From Planococcus koreensis (GTDB lineage: Bacteria > Bacillota > Bacilli > Bacillales_A > Planococcaceae), in contig NZ_RQII01000060.1 of the NCBI RefSeq assembly GCF_004761975.1, forward strand, positions 1 to 64,000: a DNA stretch of 64,000 nt, given 5' to 3'. The notes beneath the pieces were generated by a model. The model worked only from the letters and a program-made list of their open reading frames with translations. It was not told the origin of the DNA and searched no databases. A program made the position numbers and the translations under genes. Each line of letters opens with the position of its first letter. Position 1 is the stretch's first letter. This document shows, piece by piece, positions 1 to 9,143 of this stretch.

Positions 1-26
1 GGGTGAAGGCGATATCGCCTCACCCC
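1..26. terminator. Hairpin at the window edge, probable terminator
   Basis: GGGTGAAGGCGAT and ATCGCCTCACCC pair almost perfectly. It probably ends a transcript from the truncated left neighbour. No T-run is seen on the plus strand and the minus-strand tail is cut off, so the direction is unknown. Confidence 0.4.
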
Positions 27-95
27 AACATTTGACGGAGAACCTTTTTTCTTAAATAAATCCAAGCGATGAAAAGCGATAAGCTGAAATAAAAG

Positions 96-124
96 GTTAC
101 AAATCGCGTTGAAAGCTTTATAAT
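96..124 (+). promoter_or_regulatory. Sigma-A promoter of the GDPD gene
   Basis: A perfect -10 TATAAT at 119-124 lies 17 bp after a fair -35 GTTACA at 96-101. It is about 70 bp before the GTG start at 194. Confidence 0.55.
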
Positions 125-193
125 ATTTTGTGATGATGATAAAAATACGCTATTCAAACGAATGCGAATTATAAAGAAAGAAGATGGTTTAAC

Positions 194-919
194 GTGTCTG
201 AACTGAGAATATACGCCCATCGCGGGGCATCTGGCTATTCGCTCGAGAACACCTGGAATGCTTTCCGCAAAGCAGGCGAAAGCGGCGTCGGCATCGAGCT
301 GGATCTCCAGATCACCAAAGATGGCGTCGTTATTGTCTTTCATGACGATAATCTCAAGCGGCTCAGCGGAAAGAACCTGAAAATTGATGAAGCCGAATAC
401 AGCTTGATGAAAGAATTGAAAATCGGCAAGCGGTGGCATCGCAGGTTTTGGCACGACTCCATCCCGCTCGGCTACGAAGTCATCCAGTGGGCCAAAGATA
501 AAAAGGTGCCGTTGAACATCGAATTGAAGAGCTCCTTTATGAAACATTCGGATGGTCCCCGCATTATCGCTTCAATGCTTGAAGGGGCGGAAGACTTTCA
601 TGTGTCCTCATTCCACCCGGAGCTCCTCCGAAATATGAAAGCATTGCTGCCTGAAGCGGAAATGGCGTTGATCCTGAAGAAAAGAATACCGTTGGAAATG
701 CTCGAAGGGATGCACTGGGTCGACAGCATCCATCTCCATAAACGGATTTACTCGAAGCGGTTTTTAGAAGCTCTTCATGGTATGGAAAAGACTGTTCGTG
801 TCTATGGCTTCCGCGGCAGGGAAGCTGCGATGAAGAAATTAGCGCCGGAATTGAAAGGCATCATTACAGACTACCCGCACCGGGTAACAAAAAAATTGCG
901 TCCGCCCTCGAAAGGGTAG
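194..919 (+). CDS. Glycerophosphodiester phosphodiesterase family protein (YqiK-like)
   Basis: A 241-residue protein of the GDPD TIM-barrel family, which hydrolyses glycerophosphodiesters to glycerol-3-phosphate and an alcohol. The catalytic set is visible at the N terminus: HRG at 9-11, ELD at 35-37 and HDD at 50-52, with a further acidic strand (NIELKS) near 110. There is no signal peptide, so it is probably cytoplasmic. It starts at GTG 194 after an AAAGAAAGAAG purine tract. It is a single gene; its stop codon lies inside a bidirectional terminator. In B. subtilis a gene of this family (yqiK) is also close to the bkd locus. The substrate cannot be specified. Confidence 0.85.
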   Translation: MSELRIYAHRGASGYSLENTWNAFRKAGESGVGIELDLQITKDGVVIVFHDDNLKRLSGKNLKIDEAEYSLMKELKIGKRWHRRFWHDSIPLGYEVIQWAKDKKVPLNIELKSSFMKHSDGPRIIASMLEGAEDFHVSSFHPELLRNMKALLPEAEMALILKKRIPLEMLEGMHWVDSIHLHKRIYSKRFLEALHGMEKTVRVYGFRGREAAMKKLAPELKGIITDYPHRVTKKLRPPSKG

Positions 920-933
920 ACGCAATTTTTTTT
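891..933. terminator. Bidirectional terminator between GDPD gene and yqzF
   Basis: AAAAATTGCGTC (891-902) pairs with GACGCAATTTTT (919-930), with T-runs on both strands. It overlaps the stop codon of the plus-strand gene and lies just past the stop of the minus-strand gene. Confidence 0.8.
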
Positions 934-945
934 AGCCGGACGGCG

Positions 946-1179
946 TTATTTCTGGAACCGTTTTGAAACGGTTCCTTTTTTGCGGTCGCGGTTCAACAGG
1001 AAACCGGCGAAAAAGCCGATGCCGAGAACGACGAAAATGGTGCCGAGCGTAAACTGAAGCCACAATGCCGGATAAGGCTCAAGCAATTTATTGAACAAGG
1101 TATCGCGCATCAATTTGATGCCGTAAGCTGCGAGGATTCCCGGTATGAGCAAGATGATAAAAGCGATAAGACGTCCCAT
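946..1179 (-). CDS. yqzF: DUF2627 family small membrane protein (YqzF)
   Basis: A 77-residue protein with two hydrophobic segments (about residues 3-20 and 38-62) and a basic C terminus. The family has no assigned function. The reading frame is open further upstream, but the ATG at 1179 has a strong GGAGAAGGAGTGG Shine-Dalgarno, so that start is used. It is divergent from bkdR, the same arrangement as yqzF/bkdR in Bacillus. Its 3' end contains a hairpin GGAACCGTT/AACGGTTCC with a T-run on the plus strand, so transcripts from the left may also stop here. Confidence 0.8.
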   Translation of the reverse strand: MGRLIAFIILLIPGILAAYGIKLMRDTLFNKLLEPYPALWLQFTLGTIFVVLGIGFFAGFLLNRDRKKGTVSKRFQK

Positions 1180-1262
1180 GTTTCCACTCCTTCTCCGTCT
1201 ATTGTTTTCCACTTTGCTGGTGCTTGTCAAGAATCTAATCCTGCTGTACGCTTGAATGAGCA

Positions 1263-1277
1263 TTGCAAGAAATTGCA
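1263..1277. promoter_or_regulatory. Putative BkdR operator upstream of bkdR (TTGCAA-N4-TTGCAT)
   Basis: TTGCAAGAAATTGCA, 28 bp before the bkdR start. The same motif occurs twice after the bkdR stop, just before the ptb operon. This suggests autoregulation; the assignment to BkdR is inferred from position only. Confidence 0.55.
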
Positions 1278-1304
1278 TAGATTAATCGGAAGGGTTGAAG
1301 TCCT

Positions 1305-3347
1305 TTGCAAAACGTTGTTGTCATCGGAGGCGGGGCAGGCGGATCAGCCATCCTCCAAATTTTGATGGAATCGGAATATTTGAATGTCTACGGCGTCGCT
1401 GACCTTAATTTGCAGGCGCCCGCGATACTCGCTGCACAGAAAAACGGCATCCGCGTCAGTACGGATTTCCATGATTTTGCCAACGAAGAGGTTGATATGG
1501 TATTCAACGTTTCCGGCAGCGAAGAAGTACAGCGCGAGCTGCCTGGCCTGTTTCCGCAGAAAACGGTCATTATTCCAGGGGGCATCGCCAATGTTTTGGT
1601 GCGCTTGGTCACCGAAAAAGAACAGTTCATTTCATTGATGAGTGAAGTCAGCCATAAACAGAACATCATCTTCAATTCAGTTGAAGAAGGGATGATCGGC
1701 ATCGACCGGAAAGGGCGCATCAATTTCATCAATAGGAGCGCATCCCGCATGATCGAAGTGAGCGCCGAAGAAGCGATGGGCCATCCCATCAACGAACTGA
1801 TTACGATGAGTGAATTGCCGCGGATTTTTGAAACCGGCCGAACCGAATTGAACCGGGAGCTAGAGCTGAAGAACGGCCTGAAAATTGTCACTTCGCGTTT
1901 TCCGATGGTCGACGAATTCGGAGAGACGATCGGCGCCTTTGCTGTGTTCAAAGACATAACGGAAGTGGTATCCCTCGCTGAACAGATCACCGACTTGAAA
2001 GAGATCCAGACGATGCTCCAAGCGATCATCGCTTCCAGCGACGACGCGATTTCGGTTGTGGACGAACAAGGGATCGGCTTGCTCGTGAACCCGGCTTACA
2101 CCCGCATCACCGGCCTTGAGATGGATCAGGTCATCGGCCAGCCCGCATCGGCGGACATTTCCGAAGGGGAAAGCATGCATTTGAAAGCATTGCAGACGCG
2201 CAAGCCATACCGCGGCGTCAATTTGAAAGTGGGCCCCGCAAACCGGGAAGTCATCGTCAATGTTGCACCGATCATTGTCGACAACAAGTTGAAAGGCAGT
2301 GTCGGGGTCATCCACGACACCACCGAAATCCGCTCGCTCATGAAAGAGCTTGACCGGGCGCGCAGCATCATCCGTACGCTCGAATCGAAATACACATTTG
2401 ATGACATCATCGGCTTGTCGTCTGAAATGCAGTTGAGCCTGCAGCAGGCAAAATTGGCCGCGCAAACACTTGTTACGGTTTTATTGCGCGGCGAATCGGG
2501 CACCGGCAAAGAATTGTTCGCCCATGCCATCCACAGCGAAAGCGAACGGAAGTTCAATAAATTCGTGCGCGTCAACTGCGCAGCTCTATCGGAAGAGCTG
2601 CTCGACAGTGAATTGTTCGGCTACGAGGAAGGGGCCATTCCAGGGAAAAGTGGAGAAAAAAGAGGGTTGTTCGAGGAAGCCAACAACGGCAGCATCTTCC
2701 TGGATGAAATCGGTGAATTGTCGCCGATGATACAAAGCAAACTGCTGCGGGTGCTGCAAGAGCACGAAACGCTGCGCATCGGCGGCACCAAGCCGATTCC
2801 TGTCAATGTCCGGGTCATCGCCTCGACGAACGCCAATATGGAAAAAGCGCTGCTCGGCGGCACATTCCGGGAAGACTTGTATTACCGCTTGAACCGCATG
2901 CCGATCCTCATACCGCCATTGCGCAACCGCAAGCAGGACATCCCGCGCATCGTCGACCGCTTGTTGATGAAGCTGAACCAGGAATACGGCCGCAATATCG
3001 AAACGGTGACGGAGAAAGCCATGCAATTGCTGCGGGTCTACGACTGGCCGGGCAATGTCCGGGAACTCGAGAATATCATCAGCCGCTCGATGATTTTTAT
3101 GCAAATGAACGATAAAGTATTAACGGAAGAGCACATCCCATTGAATATGCTGAGAGCGGCTGAAGCGAAGCATGAAGTGGTCATCGAATCATCGGTACCG
3201 CTGCAGCAACAATTGGATGCGGTGGAGCGGGGCATCTTGCACCATTCACTGATGCAGTTCAAAGGCAATAAATCCAAAACCGCAAAACAGCTGGAAATCT
3301 CCCTGCGCACGCTTTATTACAAACTTGAAAAATACGGTTTAATGTGA
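1305..3347 (+). CDS. bkdR: BkdR, AAA+ sigma-54-type activator of the branched-chain keto acid operon
   Basis: 680 residues. The N terminus has a Rossmann-like glycine motif (VVIGGGAGG, 4-12). Two PAS-like regions follow (about 120-220 and 235-345). The AAA+ domain carries Walker A GESGTGKE (about 395-402), Walker B SIFLDEIGE (about 462-471) and GNVRELEN, and the C terminus has a Fis-type helix-turn-helix (about 640-678, ending TLYYKLEKYGLM). In B. subtilis this protein activates ptb-bcd-buk-lpdV-bkd with sigma-L. Odd point: the sigma-54 contact loop GAFTGA is replaced by GAIPGK at residues 443-448, although the flanking sequence is well conserved. The start is TTG 1305 after a GGAAGGGTTG purine stretch. 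It is very likely BkdR; whether it still works with sigma-54 is open. Confidence 0.9.
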   Translation: MQNVVVIGGGAGGSAILQILMESEYLNVYGVADLNLQAPAILAAQKNGIRVSTDFHDFANEEVDMVFNVSGSEEVQRELPGLFPQKTVIIPGGIANVLVRLVTEKEQFISLMSEVSHKQNIIFNSVEEGMIGIDRKGRINFINRSASRMIEVSAEEAMGHPINELITMSELPRIFETGRTELNRELELKNGLKIVTSRFPMVDEFGETIGAFAVFKDITEVVSLAEQITDLKEIQTMLQAIIASSDDAISVVDEQGIGLLVNPAYTRITGLEMDQVIGQPASADISEGESMHLKALQTRKPYRGVNLKVGPANREVIVNVAPIIVDNKLKGSVGVIHDTTEIRSLMKELDRARSIIRTLESKYTFDDIIGLSSEMQLSLQQAKLAAQTLVTVLLRGESGTGKELFAHAIHSESERKFNKFVRVNCAALSEELLDSELFGYEEGAIPGKSGEKRGLFEEANNGSIFLDEIGELSPMIQSKLLRVLQEHETLRIGGTKPIPVNVRVIASTNANMEKALLGGTFREDLYYRLNRMPILIPPLRNRKQDIPRIVDRLLMKLNQEYGRNIETVTEKAMQLLRVYDWPGNVRELENIISRSMIFMQMNDKVLTEEHIPLNMLRAAEAKHEVVIESSVPLQQQLDAVERGILHHSLMQFKGNKSKTAKQLEISLRTLYYKLEKYGLM

Positions 3348-3385
3348 TTTGCAATTTCTTGCACGGTTTTGCAAGAAATTGCAAA
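3348..3385. promoter_or_regulatory. Double BkdR-type operator: perfect 15-bp inverted repeat before the ptb operon
   Basis: TTTGCAATTTCTTGC (3348-3362) and GCAAGAAATTGCAAA (3371-3385) are perfect inverted copies with an 8-bp spacer, starting on the base after the bkdR stop codon. Each arm contains TTGCAA-N4-TTGCA. The same motif lies upstream of bkdR. The placement about 75 bp before the likely transcription start suits an activator (UAS). A terminator is less likely because there is no T-run. Confidence 0.65.
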
Positions 3386-3403
3386 GAAAAAAGCGGATAA
3401 ACT

Positions 3404-3433
3404 CAAATAAAGCGCTTACAAGCCTTATATAAT
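3404..3433 (+). promoter_or_regulatory. ptb operon promoter with cre-like overlap
   Basis: A perfect TATAAT at 3428-3433 stands where a sigma-A -10 would be, but no good -35 is present (AAATAA at the right distance). No GG-N10-GC (-24/-12) element is seen between 3348 and 3476. AAAGCGCTTACA at 3409-3420 resembles most of a CcpA cre site and covers the -35 region. Function inferred from sequence only. Confidence 0.4.
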
Positions 3434-3475
3434 GCAGTTTTATCTGTTTTAATTAAAAGGGAATGGGGTGAAAAG

Positions 3476-4396
3476 ATGACCACATTAAAGCAAATAATGG
3501 ATGAGATTTCAAAGGAAGCCGATAACACGGTAGCTGTCGCTGCGGCGGCAGATTCCGAAGTTCTTGAATCCGTCAGCATGGCGCTCGAACGCAATTTGGC
3601 GAGTTTCCGGCTGTACGATGATGAAGCGAAAGTGAAGGAAATGATCAACCGTGATTTTCCGCACTTGGCCGGCCATCCGAAAATCCAGATCCACCATGTC
3701 AGCGGCAATGCCCAAGCGGCGAAAGAAGCTGTCAAATCTGTTTACATGAACGATTCGAACGTTTTGATGAAAGGGCATATCCCGACAGCTGTCTTATTGA
3801 AGGCAGTGCTGAATCCGGATTATGGCTTGCGGACAGGCAATGTGCTGTCCCACGTCGCAGCGTTCGAAATCGCAGGCTTCGATCGGCTGATTTTTATCAC
3901 CGATGCCGGCATGAACATCGAGCCGGACCTGCAACAAAAAGCTCAATTAATTGAAAACGCTGTAGCCATCGCGCGCTCAGTTGGCGTGGAACTTCCAATA
4001 GTAGCGCCATTAGCCGCTGTCGAGGTGATCAACCCAACGATGCAGGCGACTTTGGATGCCGCTGCGCTGACTGCGATGAACAAGCGGGGCCAAATCAAGA
4101 ATTGCATCATCGATGGCCCGTTGGCCTTGGATAATGCAGTGTCTGTCTCAGCGGCCCACCATAAAGGGATCACAGGCGAAACTGCCGGCAAAGCCGACAT
4201 CTTGCTTGTACCTACAATCGAATCCGGCAACATCCTATACAAATCATTGGTCTATTTTGCAAAATCGAAAGTGGGAGGCGTCATTGCGGGTGCGAAAGCG
4301 CCGATCGTTCTGACTTCCCGCGCAGACAGCGCTGAAACGAAGCTTTACTCGCTCGCGCTGGCTATCCGCTCATCAAGCAGTCAACAAACATACTAG
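3476..4396 (+). CDS. ptb: Phosphate butyryltransferase
   Basis: A 306-residue member of the phosphate acetyl/butyryltransferase family, close to the usual size of about 300. It exchanges CoA for phosphate on branched or butyryl-CoA, feeding butyrate kinase. Recognised by overall sequence, by SKVGGVIAGAKAPIVLTSRAD near the C terminus (typical of Ptb/Pta active-site ends), and by being first gene of the ptb-bcd-buk-lpdV-bkd order. It starts at ATG 3476 after GGGAATGGGGTG. Transcription probably starts near 3440 under BkdR. Downstream bcd begins 12 bp after the stop. Confidence 0.9.
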   Translation: MTTLKQIMDEISKEADNTVAVAAAADSEVLESVSMALERNLASFRLYDDEAKVKEMINRDFPHLAGHPKIQIHHVSGNAQAAKEAVKSVYMNDSNVLMKGHIPTAVLLKAVLNPDYGLRTGNVLSHVAAFEIAGFDRLIFITDAGMNIEPDLQQKAQLIENAVAIARSVGVELPIVAPLAAVEVINPTMQATLDAAALTAMNKRGQIKNCIIDGPLALDNAVSVSAAHHKGITGETAGKADILLVPTIESGNILYKSLVYFAKSKVGGVIAGAKAPIVLTSRADSAETKLYSLALAIRSSSSQQTY

Positions 4397-4408
4397 GGGG
4401 ACTTGACA

Positions 4409-5503
4409 ATGGAAATTTTCAAAAGAATGGAACAGCACGACTACGAACAATTGGTGTTTTGCCAAGATAAAACTTCAGGATTGAAAGCAATCATCTGCAT
4501 CCACGATACAACTTTAGGGCCGGCTCTTGGCGGAACGCGTATGTGGAACTACGAAACAGAAGAAGAAGCGATCGAAGACGCAATCCGCCTTGGACGCGGC
4601 ATGACCTATAAAAACGCAGCAGCTGGCTTGAACTTGGGCGGTGGCAAGACCGTTATCATCGGTGATCCGTTAAAAGACAAAAACGAAGAAATGTTCCGTG
4701 CATTCGGCCGCTTTATCCAAGGCTTGAACGGGCGTTACATCACAGCTGAAGACGTCGGCACAACAGTTGCGGATATGGACTTGATCCACGAAGAAACGGA
4801 TTTCGTTACAGGCATCTCTCCAGCATTCGGTTCTTCGGGCAACCCTTCCCCGGTAACAGCTTATGGCTGCTATATCGGCATGAAAGCAGCTGCGCTTGAA
4901 GCGTGGGGCGACGATTCACTAGAAGGCAAAACAGTTTCCGTGCAAGGCGTCGGCAACGTAGCTTACACCCTTTGCGAACACTTGCACCAAGAAGGCGCAA
5001 AATTGATCGTAACGGATATCAACCAAGAAGCAGTAGCACGCGCAGTAAAAGATTTCGGAGCGATTGCCGTTGCACCGAATGACATCTACTCACAGCAAGC
5101 GGACATCTTTGCACCATGTGCAATGGGCGCAATCATCAACGATGAAACGATTCCGCAATTGAAAGTCAAAGTTGTTGCTGGTTCAGCGAACAACCAATTG
5201 AAAGAAGAACGCCACGGCGACGAGCTTGAAGCATTGGGCATCGTATACGCACCAGATTTCGTGATCAACTCCGGCGGCGTTATCAACGTTGCGGATGAAT
5301 TATACGGATACAACAACGAACGTGCAATGAAGCGCGTTGAAACAATCTATGACAGCATCACACGTATTTTTGAAATCTCGAAACGCGACGGAATTCCTAG
5401 CTACCAGGCCGCGGACCGTATGGCGGAAGAACGCATCGACCGCATGCGCAAATCAAGAAGCCAATTCTTGCGCAACGAACACAACATTATCTCAAGACGC
5501 TAA
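4409..5503 (+). CDS. bcd: Leucine dehydrogenase (branched-chain amino acid dehydrogenase)
   Basis: 364 residues, a Glu/Leu/Phe/Val dehydrogenase. It oxidatively deaminates Leu, Ile and Val to 2-keto acids with NAD+, supplying the Bkd complex. Visible marks: [10 protein letters not shown] near 40, the catalytic-lysine segment [20 protein letters not shown] (about 69-88), and the NAD-binding QGVGNVAY (about 179-186). A TTG at 4403 is also in frame, but it is only 2-3 bases from the AGGGGG Shine-Dalgarno; ATG 4409 has normal spacing and begins with the MEIF sequence usual in the family. Codon use is richer in GAA/GCA than its neighbours, as expected for a highly expressed gene. Confidence 0.93.
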   Translation: MEIFKRMEQHDYEQLVFCQDKTSGLKAIICIHDTTLGPALGGTRMWNYETEEEAIEDAIRLGRGMTYKNAAAGLNLGGGKTVIIGDPLKDKNEEMFRAFGRFIQGLNGRYITAEDVGTTVADMDLIHEETDFVTGISPAFGSSGNPSPVTAYGCYIGMKAAALEAWGDDSLEGKTVSVQGVGNVAYTLCEHLHQEGAKLIVTDINQEAVARAVKDFGAIAVAPNDIYSQQADIFAPCAMGAIINDETIPQLKVKVVAGSANNQLKEERHGDELEALGIVYAPDFVINSGGVINVADELYGYNNERAMKRVETIYDSITRIFEISKRDGIPSYQAADRMAEERIDRMRKSRSQFLRNEHNIISRR

Positions 5504-5587
5504 ATGGCAGGCAGGCACGGCCGGTTCCACCCGGACGTTGCCTGCTGCTTGTGTAGTTTAAAGAAAAGATGAAACGGAGGGATCGCT

Positions 5588-6676
5588 GTGCAAAAACAGC
5601 AGCAGCGGATTTTGGTCTTAAACCCAGGTTCGACTTCGACTAAGATCGGTGTTTTTGACAACGATATCCTGATAATGGAAAACACCATCCGCCATTCGAC
5701 GGAATCGCTTGCACAATTCACGTCAATCATCGACCAATTCGAATTTCGCAAACAAACCATTCTAGAAGCACTCGACGAAGAAGGCATGAATGTCTCCAAT
5801 TTGTCCGCGGTCTGCGGACGCGGTGGATTGCTTCGGCCGATCGAAGGCGGGACCTATGCAGTCAATGAAACGATGCTGAACGATTTGCGCAAAGGCATAT
5901 CGGGCCAGCACGCTTCGAACCTTGGCGGCATCATTGCCTTTGAAATTGCTCAGGCATTGAACATACCGTCATTCATCGTGGATCCGGTCGTCGTGGATGA
6001 ATTGGATCCGATTGCACGCGTGTCAGGATTTGCATTGATTGAACGGAAATCGATTTTTCACGCATTAAACCAAAAAGCGGTTGCCCGCCGCTACGCGAAA
6101 GAGTCAGGGCGCGCATACAGCGACTTGCGCTTGATTGTCGTCCATATGGGCGGCGGCATTACAGTCGGCGCCCATATCGGCGGCCGTGTCGTGGATGTCA
6201 ATAACGGCCTTCACGGCGACGGGCCTTTCAGCCCCGAAAGAGCGGGAACGGTTCCGGCTGGCGATTTGGTTGAATTATGCTTCTCGGGCCAGTATTACCG
6301 CCAGGAAATCATGAAAATGCTCGTCGGACAAGGCGGCTTGGTCGGATATCTTGGGACGAATGACGCGGTAAAAGTGGAAAAACGGATCCAAAAAGGCGAC
6401 AAGGAAGCGAAACTGATTTATGACGCGATGGCTTATCAAGTGGCGCGCGAAATCGGTTCAGCAAGCGCTGTTCTTGAAGGTAAAGTGGATGCGATTATTC
6501 TGACTGGCGGACTCGCTTACGGCAAAAGTTTCGTGGAGTCGATTACGAACCGCATCAGCTGGATTGCAGACGTTGTTGTCATGCCAGGTGAAAATGAGCT
6601 CCAGGCTCTAGCCGAAGGGGCAGCACGCGTATTGAACGGCGAAGAACAGGCGAAGATTTACCCGGCAGGAAAATAA
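5588..6676 (+). CDS. buk: Butyrate kinase
   Basis: 362 residues, an ASKHA-fold acyl kinase that makes ATP from (branched) butyryl phosphate produced by Ptb. Marks: [13 protein letters not shown] at the N terminus (phosphate 1 loop), [11 protein letters not shown] (about 187-197) and the adenosine loop ILTGGLAYG (about 303-311). It starts at GTG 5588 with GGAGGGATC upstream. The 84-bp gap after bcd has no terminator. Standard length and context. Confidence 0.92.
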   Translation: MQKQQQRILVLNPGSTSTKIGVFDNDILIMENTIRHSTESLAQFTSIIDQFEFRKQTILEALDEEGMNVSNLSAVCGRGGLLRPIEGGTYAVNETMLNDLRKGISGQHASNLGGIIAFEIAQALNIPSFIVDPVVVDELDPIARVSGFALIERKSIFHALNQKAVARRYAKESGRAYSDLRLIVVHMGGGITVGAHIGGRVVDVNNGLHGDGPFSPERAGTVPAGDLVELCFSGQYYRQEIMKMLVGQGGLVGYLGTNDAVKVEKRIQKGDKEAKLIYDAMAYQVAREIGSASAVLEGKVDAIILTGGLAYGKSFVESITNRISWIADVVVMPGENELQALAEGAARVLNGEEQAKIYPAGK

Positions 6677-6697
6677 CGAAGGAGGTCGTCTTCAACC

Positions 6698-8125
6698 ATG
6701 GCACAAAATTACGATGTCGTCATTATGGGCGGCGGAACAGGCGGCTACGTAGCCGCCATCCGCTCGGCTCAATTAGGATTAAAAACAGCGATTGTCGAAA
6801 AAGGCAATCTTGGCGGGACATGCCTGCACAAAGGCTGTATTCCAAGCAAGGCGTTGCTCCGCAGCGCGGAAGTTTACGCAACCACCAAAAACCATGCAGC
6901 TGATTTCGGCGTTGTCACTGGAGACGTGTCATTGGATTTTTCACGCGTCCAACAGCGCAAACAAGCGATTGTCGACCAATTGCATGCAGGCGTACAAGGT
7001 TTGATGAAAAAAGGCAAGATCGACGTCTACGAAGGCATCGGCCGCATCCTTGGGCCGTCAATCTTTTCACCGAATGCTGGTACAGTTTCCGTTGAAATGG
7101 CGAATGGCGAAGAAAACGAAATGCTGATTCCGAATAACGTCATCATCGCAACAGGTTCCCGTCCACGCTCGCTTCCAGGCTTGACGATCGACGGCGAATT
7201 TGTCATGAGTTCCGATGAAGCACTCCAAATGCAGGAGTTGCCGAAATCGATTTTAATCGTTGGCGGCGGCGTTATCGGCATTGAATGGGCATCGATGCTC
7301 AATGATTTTGGCGTAGAAGTGACGGTCATTGAATACGCAGACCGCATCATTCCGACAGAAGACAAAGATGTGTCGAAAGAAATGCTGAAATTGCTGTCGA
7401 AAAAAGGCGTGAAATTCGCAATCGGTGCAAAAGTGATGGCGGATACGCTTGAAACTGGCGACAACGGCGTAACGATCCAAGCGGAAGTCAAAGACGGCAT
7501 GGAAACGTTCAACGCAGAAAAAATGCTGGTTTCTGTGGGCAGACAGGCAAATGTCGAAAACATCGGCCTGGAAAACACAGACATCATCGTGGAAAAAGGC
7601 TTTATCCAAGTAAAACCTTCCTTCCAGACAAAAGAATCCCATATTTACGCAATCGGCGATGTGATCGGCGGCCTTCAATTGGCACACGTTGCATCCCACG
7701 AAGGCATCACGGCCGTTGAGCACATCAAGGGCAATAATCCACACGCCATCAATTACGATTTGGTGTCGCGCTGCGTTTATTCCAATCCGGAAGCGGCAAG
7801 CGTCGGCATCACCGAAGAGCAGGCAAAAGAAAAAGGGCATGATGTCAAAGTCGGCAAATTCTCATTCAAAGCAATCGGCAAAGCGCTTGTTTACGGGGAA
7901 TCAGACGGCTTCGTCAAAATCATCGCCGATAAAGAAACAAACGACATCTTAGGGGTTCACATGATCGGGCCGCACGTGACCGATATGATTTCAGAAGCTG
8001 GCCTGGCCATGGTTCTGGATGCGACTCCATGGGAAATCGCCGAAACGATCCATCCGCACCCGACACTGTCAGAAGTGATGGGCGAAGCGGCATTGGCAGT
8101 AGACGGCAAAGCGATTCATAGCTAA
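6698..8125 (+). CDS. lpdV: Dihydrolipoyl dehydrogenase, E3 of the Bkd complex
   Basis: 475-residue flavoprotein disulfide reductase. It reoxidises the dihydrolipoyl group of BkdB with NAD+. FAD-binding GGGTGGYVAAI at 11-21, redox disulfide GGTCLHKGCIPSK (about 40-52), NAD-binding VGGGVIGIEWA (about 188-198), second FAD motif IYAIGDVIGG (about 313-322), and the His-Glu pair in HPHPTLSE near 451. Strong AAGGAGG site 16 bp upstream of ATG 6698. Placement between buk and bkdAA marks it as the Bkd-specific E3. Confidence 0.93.
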   Translation: MAQNYDVVIMGGGTGGYVAAIRSAQLGLKTAIVEKGNLGGTCLHKGCIPSKALLRSAEVYATTKNHAADFGVVTGDVSLDFSRVQQRKQAIVDQLHAGVQGLMKKGKIDVYEGIGRILGPSIFSPNAGTVSVEMANGEENEMLIPNNVIIATGSRPRSLPGLTIDGEFVMSSDEALQMQELPKSILIVGGGVIGIEWASMLNDFGVEVTVIEYADRIIPTEDKDVSKEMLKLLSKKGVKFAIGAKVMADTLETGDNGVTIQAEVKDGMETFNAEKMLVSVGRQANVENIGLENTDIIVEKGFIQVKPSFQTKESHIYAIGDVIGGLQLAHVASHEGITAVEHIKGNNPHAINYDLVSRCVYSNPEAASVGITEEQAKEKGHDVKVGKFSFKAIGKALVYGESDGFVKIIADKETNDILGVHMIGPHVTDMISEAGLAMVLDATPWEIAETIHPHPTLSEVMGEAALAVDGKAIHS

Positions 8126-8138
8126 AGGGGGAATTTCA

Positions 8139-9143
8139 ATGGCTTCAAAACACGAAGAAGCAGGTTTGTCACAAGACGATTTGCTGAAAATGTACGAAAC
8201 AATGCTGACGGCGCGCCGCGTCGATGAGCGCATGTGGCTGCTAAACCGCGCGGGCAAAATCCCGTTCGTCATTTCTTGCCAAGGGCAGGAAGCGGCGCAG
8301 GTCGGCGCAGCATTTGCACTGGACAACACAAAAGACTACATCGCACCTTATTACCGCGACCTTGGCGTCGTTTTGCATTTCGGCATGACGCCGAAAGATT
8401 TGATGCTTTCGGCTTTCGCTAAAGCGGAAGACCCGAACTCAGGCGGGCGCCAAATGCCTGGGCATTTCGGACAGAAGAAAAACCGCATCTTGACAGGTTC
8501 TTCACCGGTTACGACGCAATTGCCGCATGCAGTCGGCGTTGCATTGGCTGGGAAAATGAAGAAAAAAGATTTCATCACATTTACAACGCTTGGCGAAGGC
8601 TCTTCAAACCAAGGGGATTTCCACGAAGGCTTGAACTTTGCCGGCGTCCATAAATTGCCGGTCATTACGATGGTCGAAAACAATAAATACGCGATTTCCG
8701 TTCCTTATGACCGCCAAGTGGCGAGCAAGAACGTGTCGGACCGCGCAGCTGGATACGGCATGCCGGGCGTCACAATCGATGGCAACGACCCGATCGAAGT
8801 ATACAAACACGTCAAAGCGGCTGCCGACCGCGCACGCCGCGGCGAAGGCCCAAGCTTGATCGAAACCGTTTCAGAACGGATGACGGCCCACTCATCAGAT
8901 GATGACCACCGCCAATACCGTTCAGCTGATGAACTGGCAGCGCAAAAAGAAAAAGACCCGATTCTGTTATTCGGCGCTTATTTGAAAGAAAACGGCATCA
9001 TGGACGATAAACTGGAAGCGGACATCAATGCCCGCATCATGGTTCTTGTCAACGAAGCGACGGATTATGCTGAAAACGCACCGTACGCTGCACCGGAAGA
9101 CGCGCTGAAATACGTCTACGCGGAACAAGGAGGTAACGAATAA
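8139..9143 (+). CDS. bkdAA: 2-oxoisovalerate dehydrogenase E1 alpha subunit
   Basis: 334 residues, ThDP-dependent E1 alpha. It decarboxylates branched-chain 2-keto acids together with BkdAB. The ThDP/Mg motif is visible as GEGSSNQGDFHEGLNFA followed by ENNKYAISVP, and the regulatory/active loop as ERMTAHSSDDDHRQYR. Shine-Dalgarno AAAGGGGGA before ATG 8139. Its TAA overlaps the ATG of bkdAB by one base, so the two E1 subunits are translationally coupled. Confidence 0.93.
   Translation: MASKHEEAGLSQDDLLKMYETMLTARRVDERMWLLNRAGKIPFVISCQGQEAAQVGAAFALDNTKDYIAPYYRDLGVVLHFGMTPKDLMLSAFAKAEDPNSGGRQMPGHFGQKKNRILTGSSPVTTQLPHAVGVALAGKMKKKDFITFTTLGEGSSNQGDFHEGLNFAGVHKLPVITMVENNKYAISVPYDRQVASKNVSDRAAGYGMPGVTIDGNDPIEVYKHVKAAADRARRGEGPSLIETVSERMTAHSSDDDHRQYRSADELAAQKEKDPILLFGAYLKENGIMDDKLEADINARIMVLVNEATDYAENAPYAAPEDALKYVYAEQGGNE

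Noticed and set aside
20-547. Minus-strand open frame opposite the GDPD gene
   Set aside because: Antisense shadow of a clear enzyme gene; no ribosome site or family match.
1388-2465. Long minus-strand frames across bkdR
   Set aside because: Antisense shadows caused by codon bias in a real coding region.
3360-3376. CTTGCACGGTTTTGCA as a sigma-54 -24/-12 promoter
   Set aside because: Resembles TGGCAC-N-TTGCA but lacks GG at -24 and the spacing is one base short; it is better explained as the centre of the TTGCAA inverted repeat.
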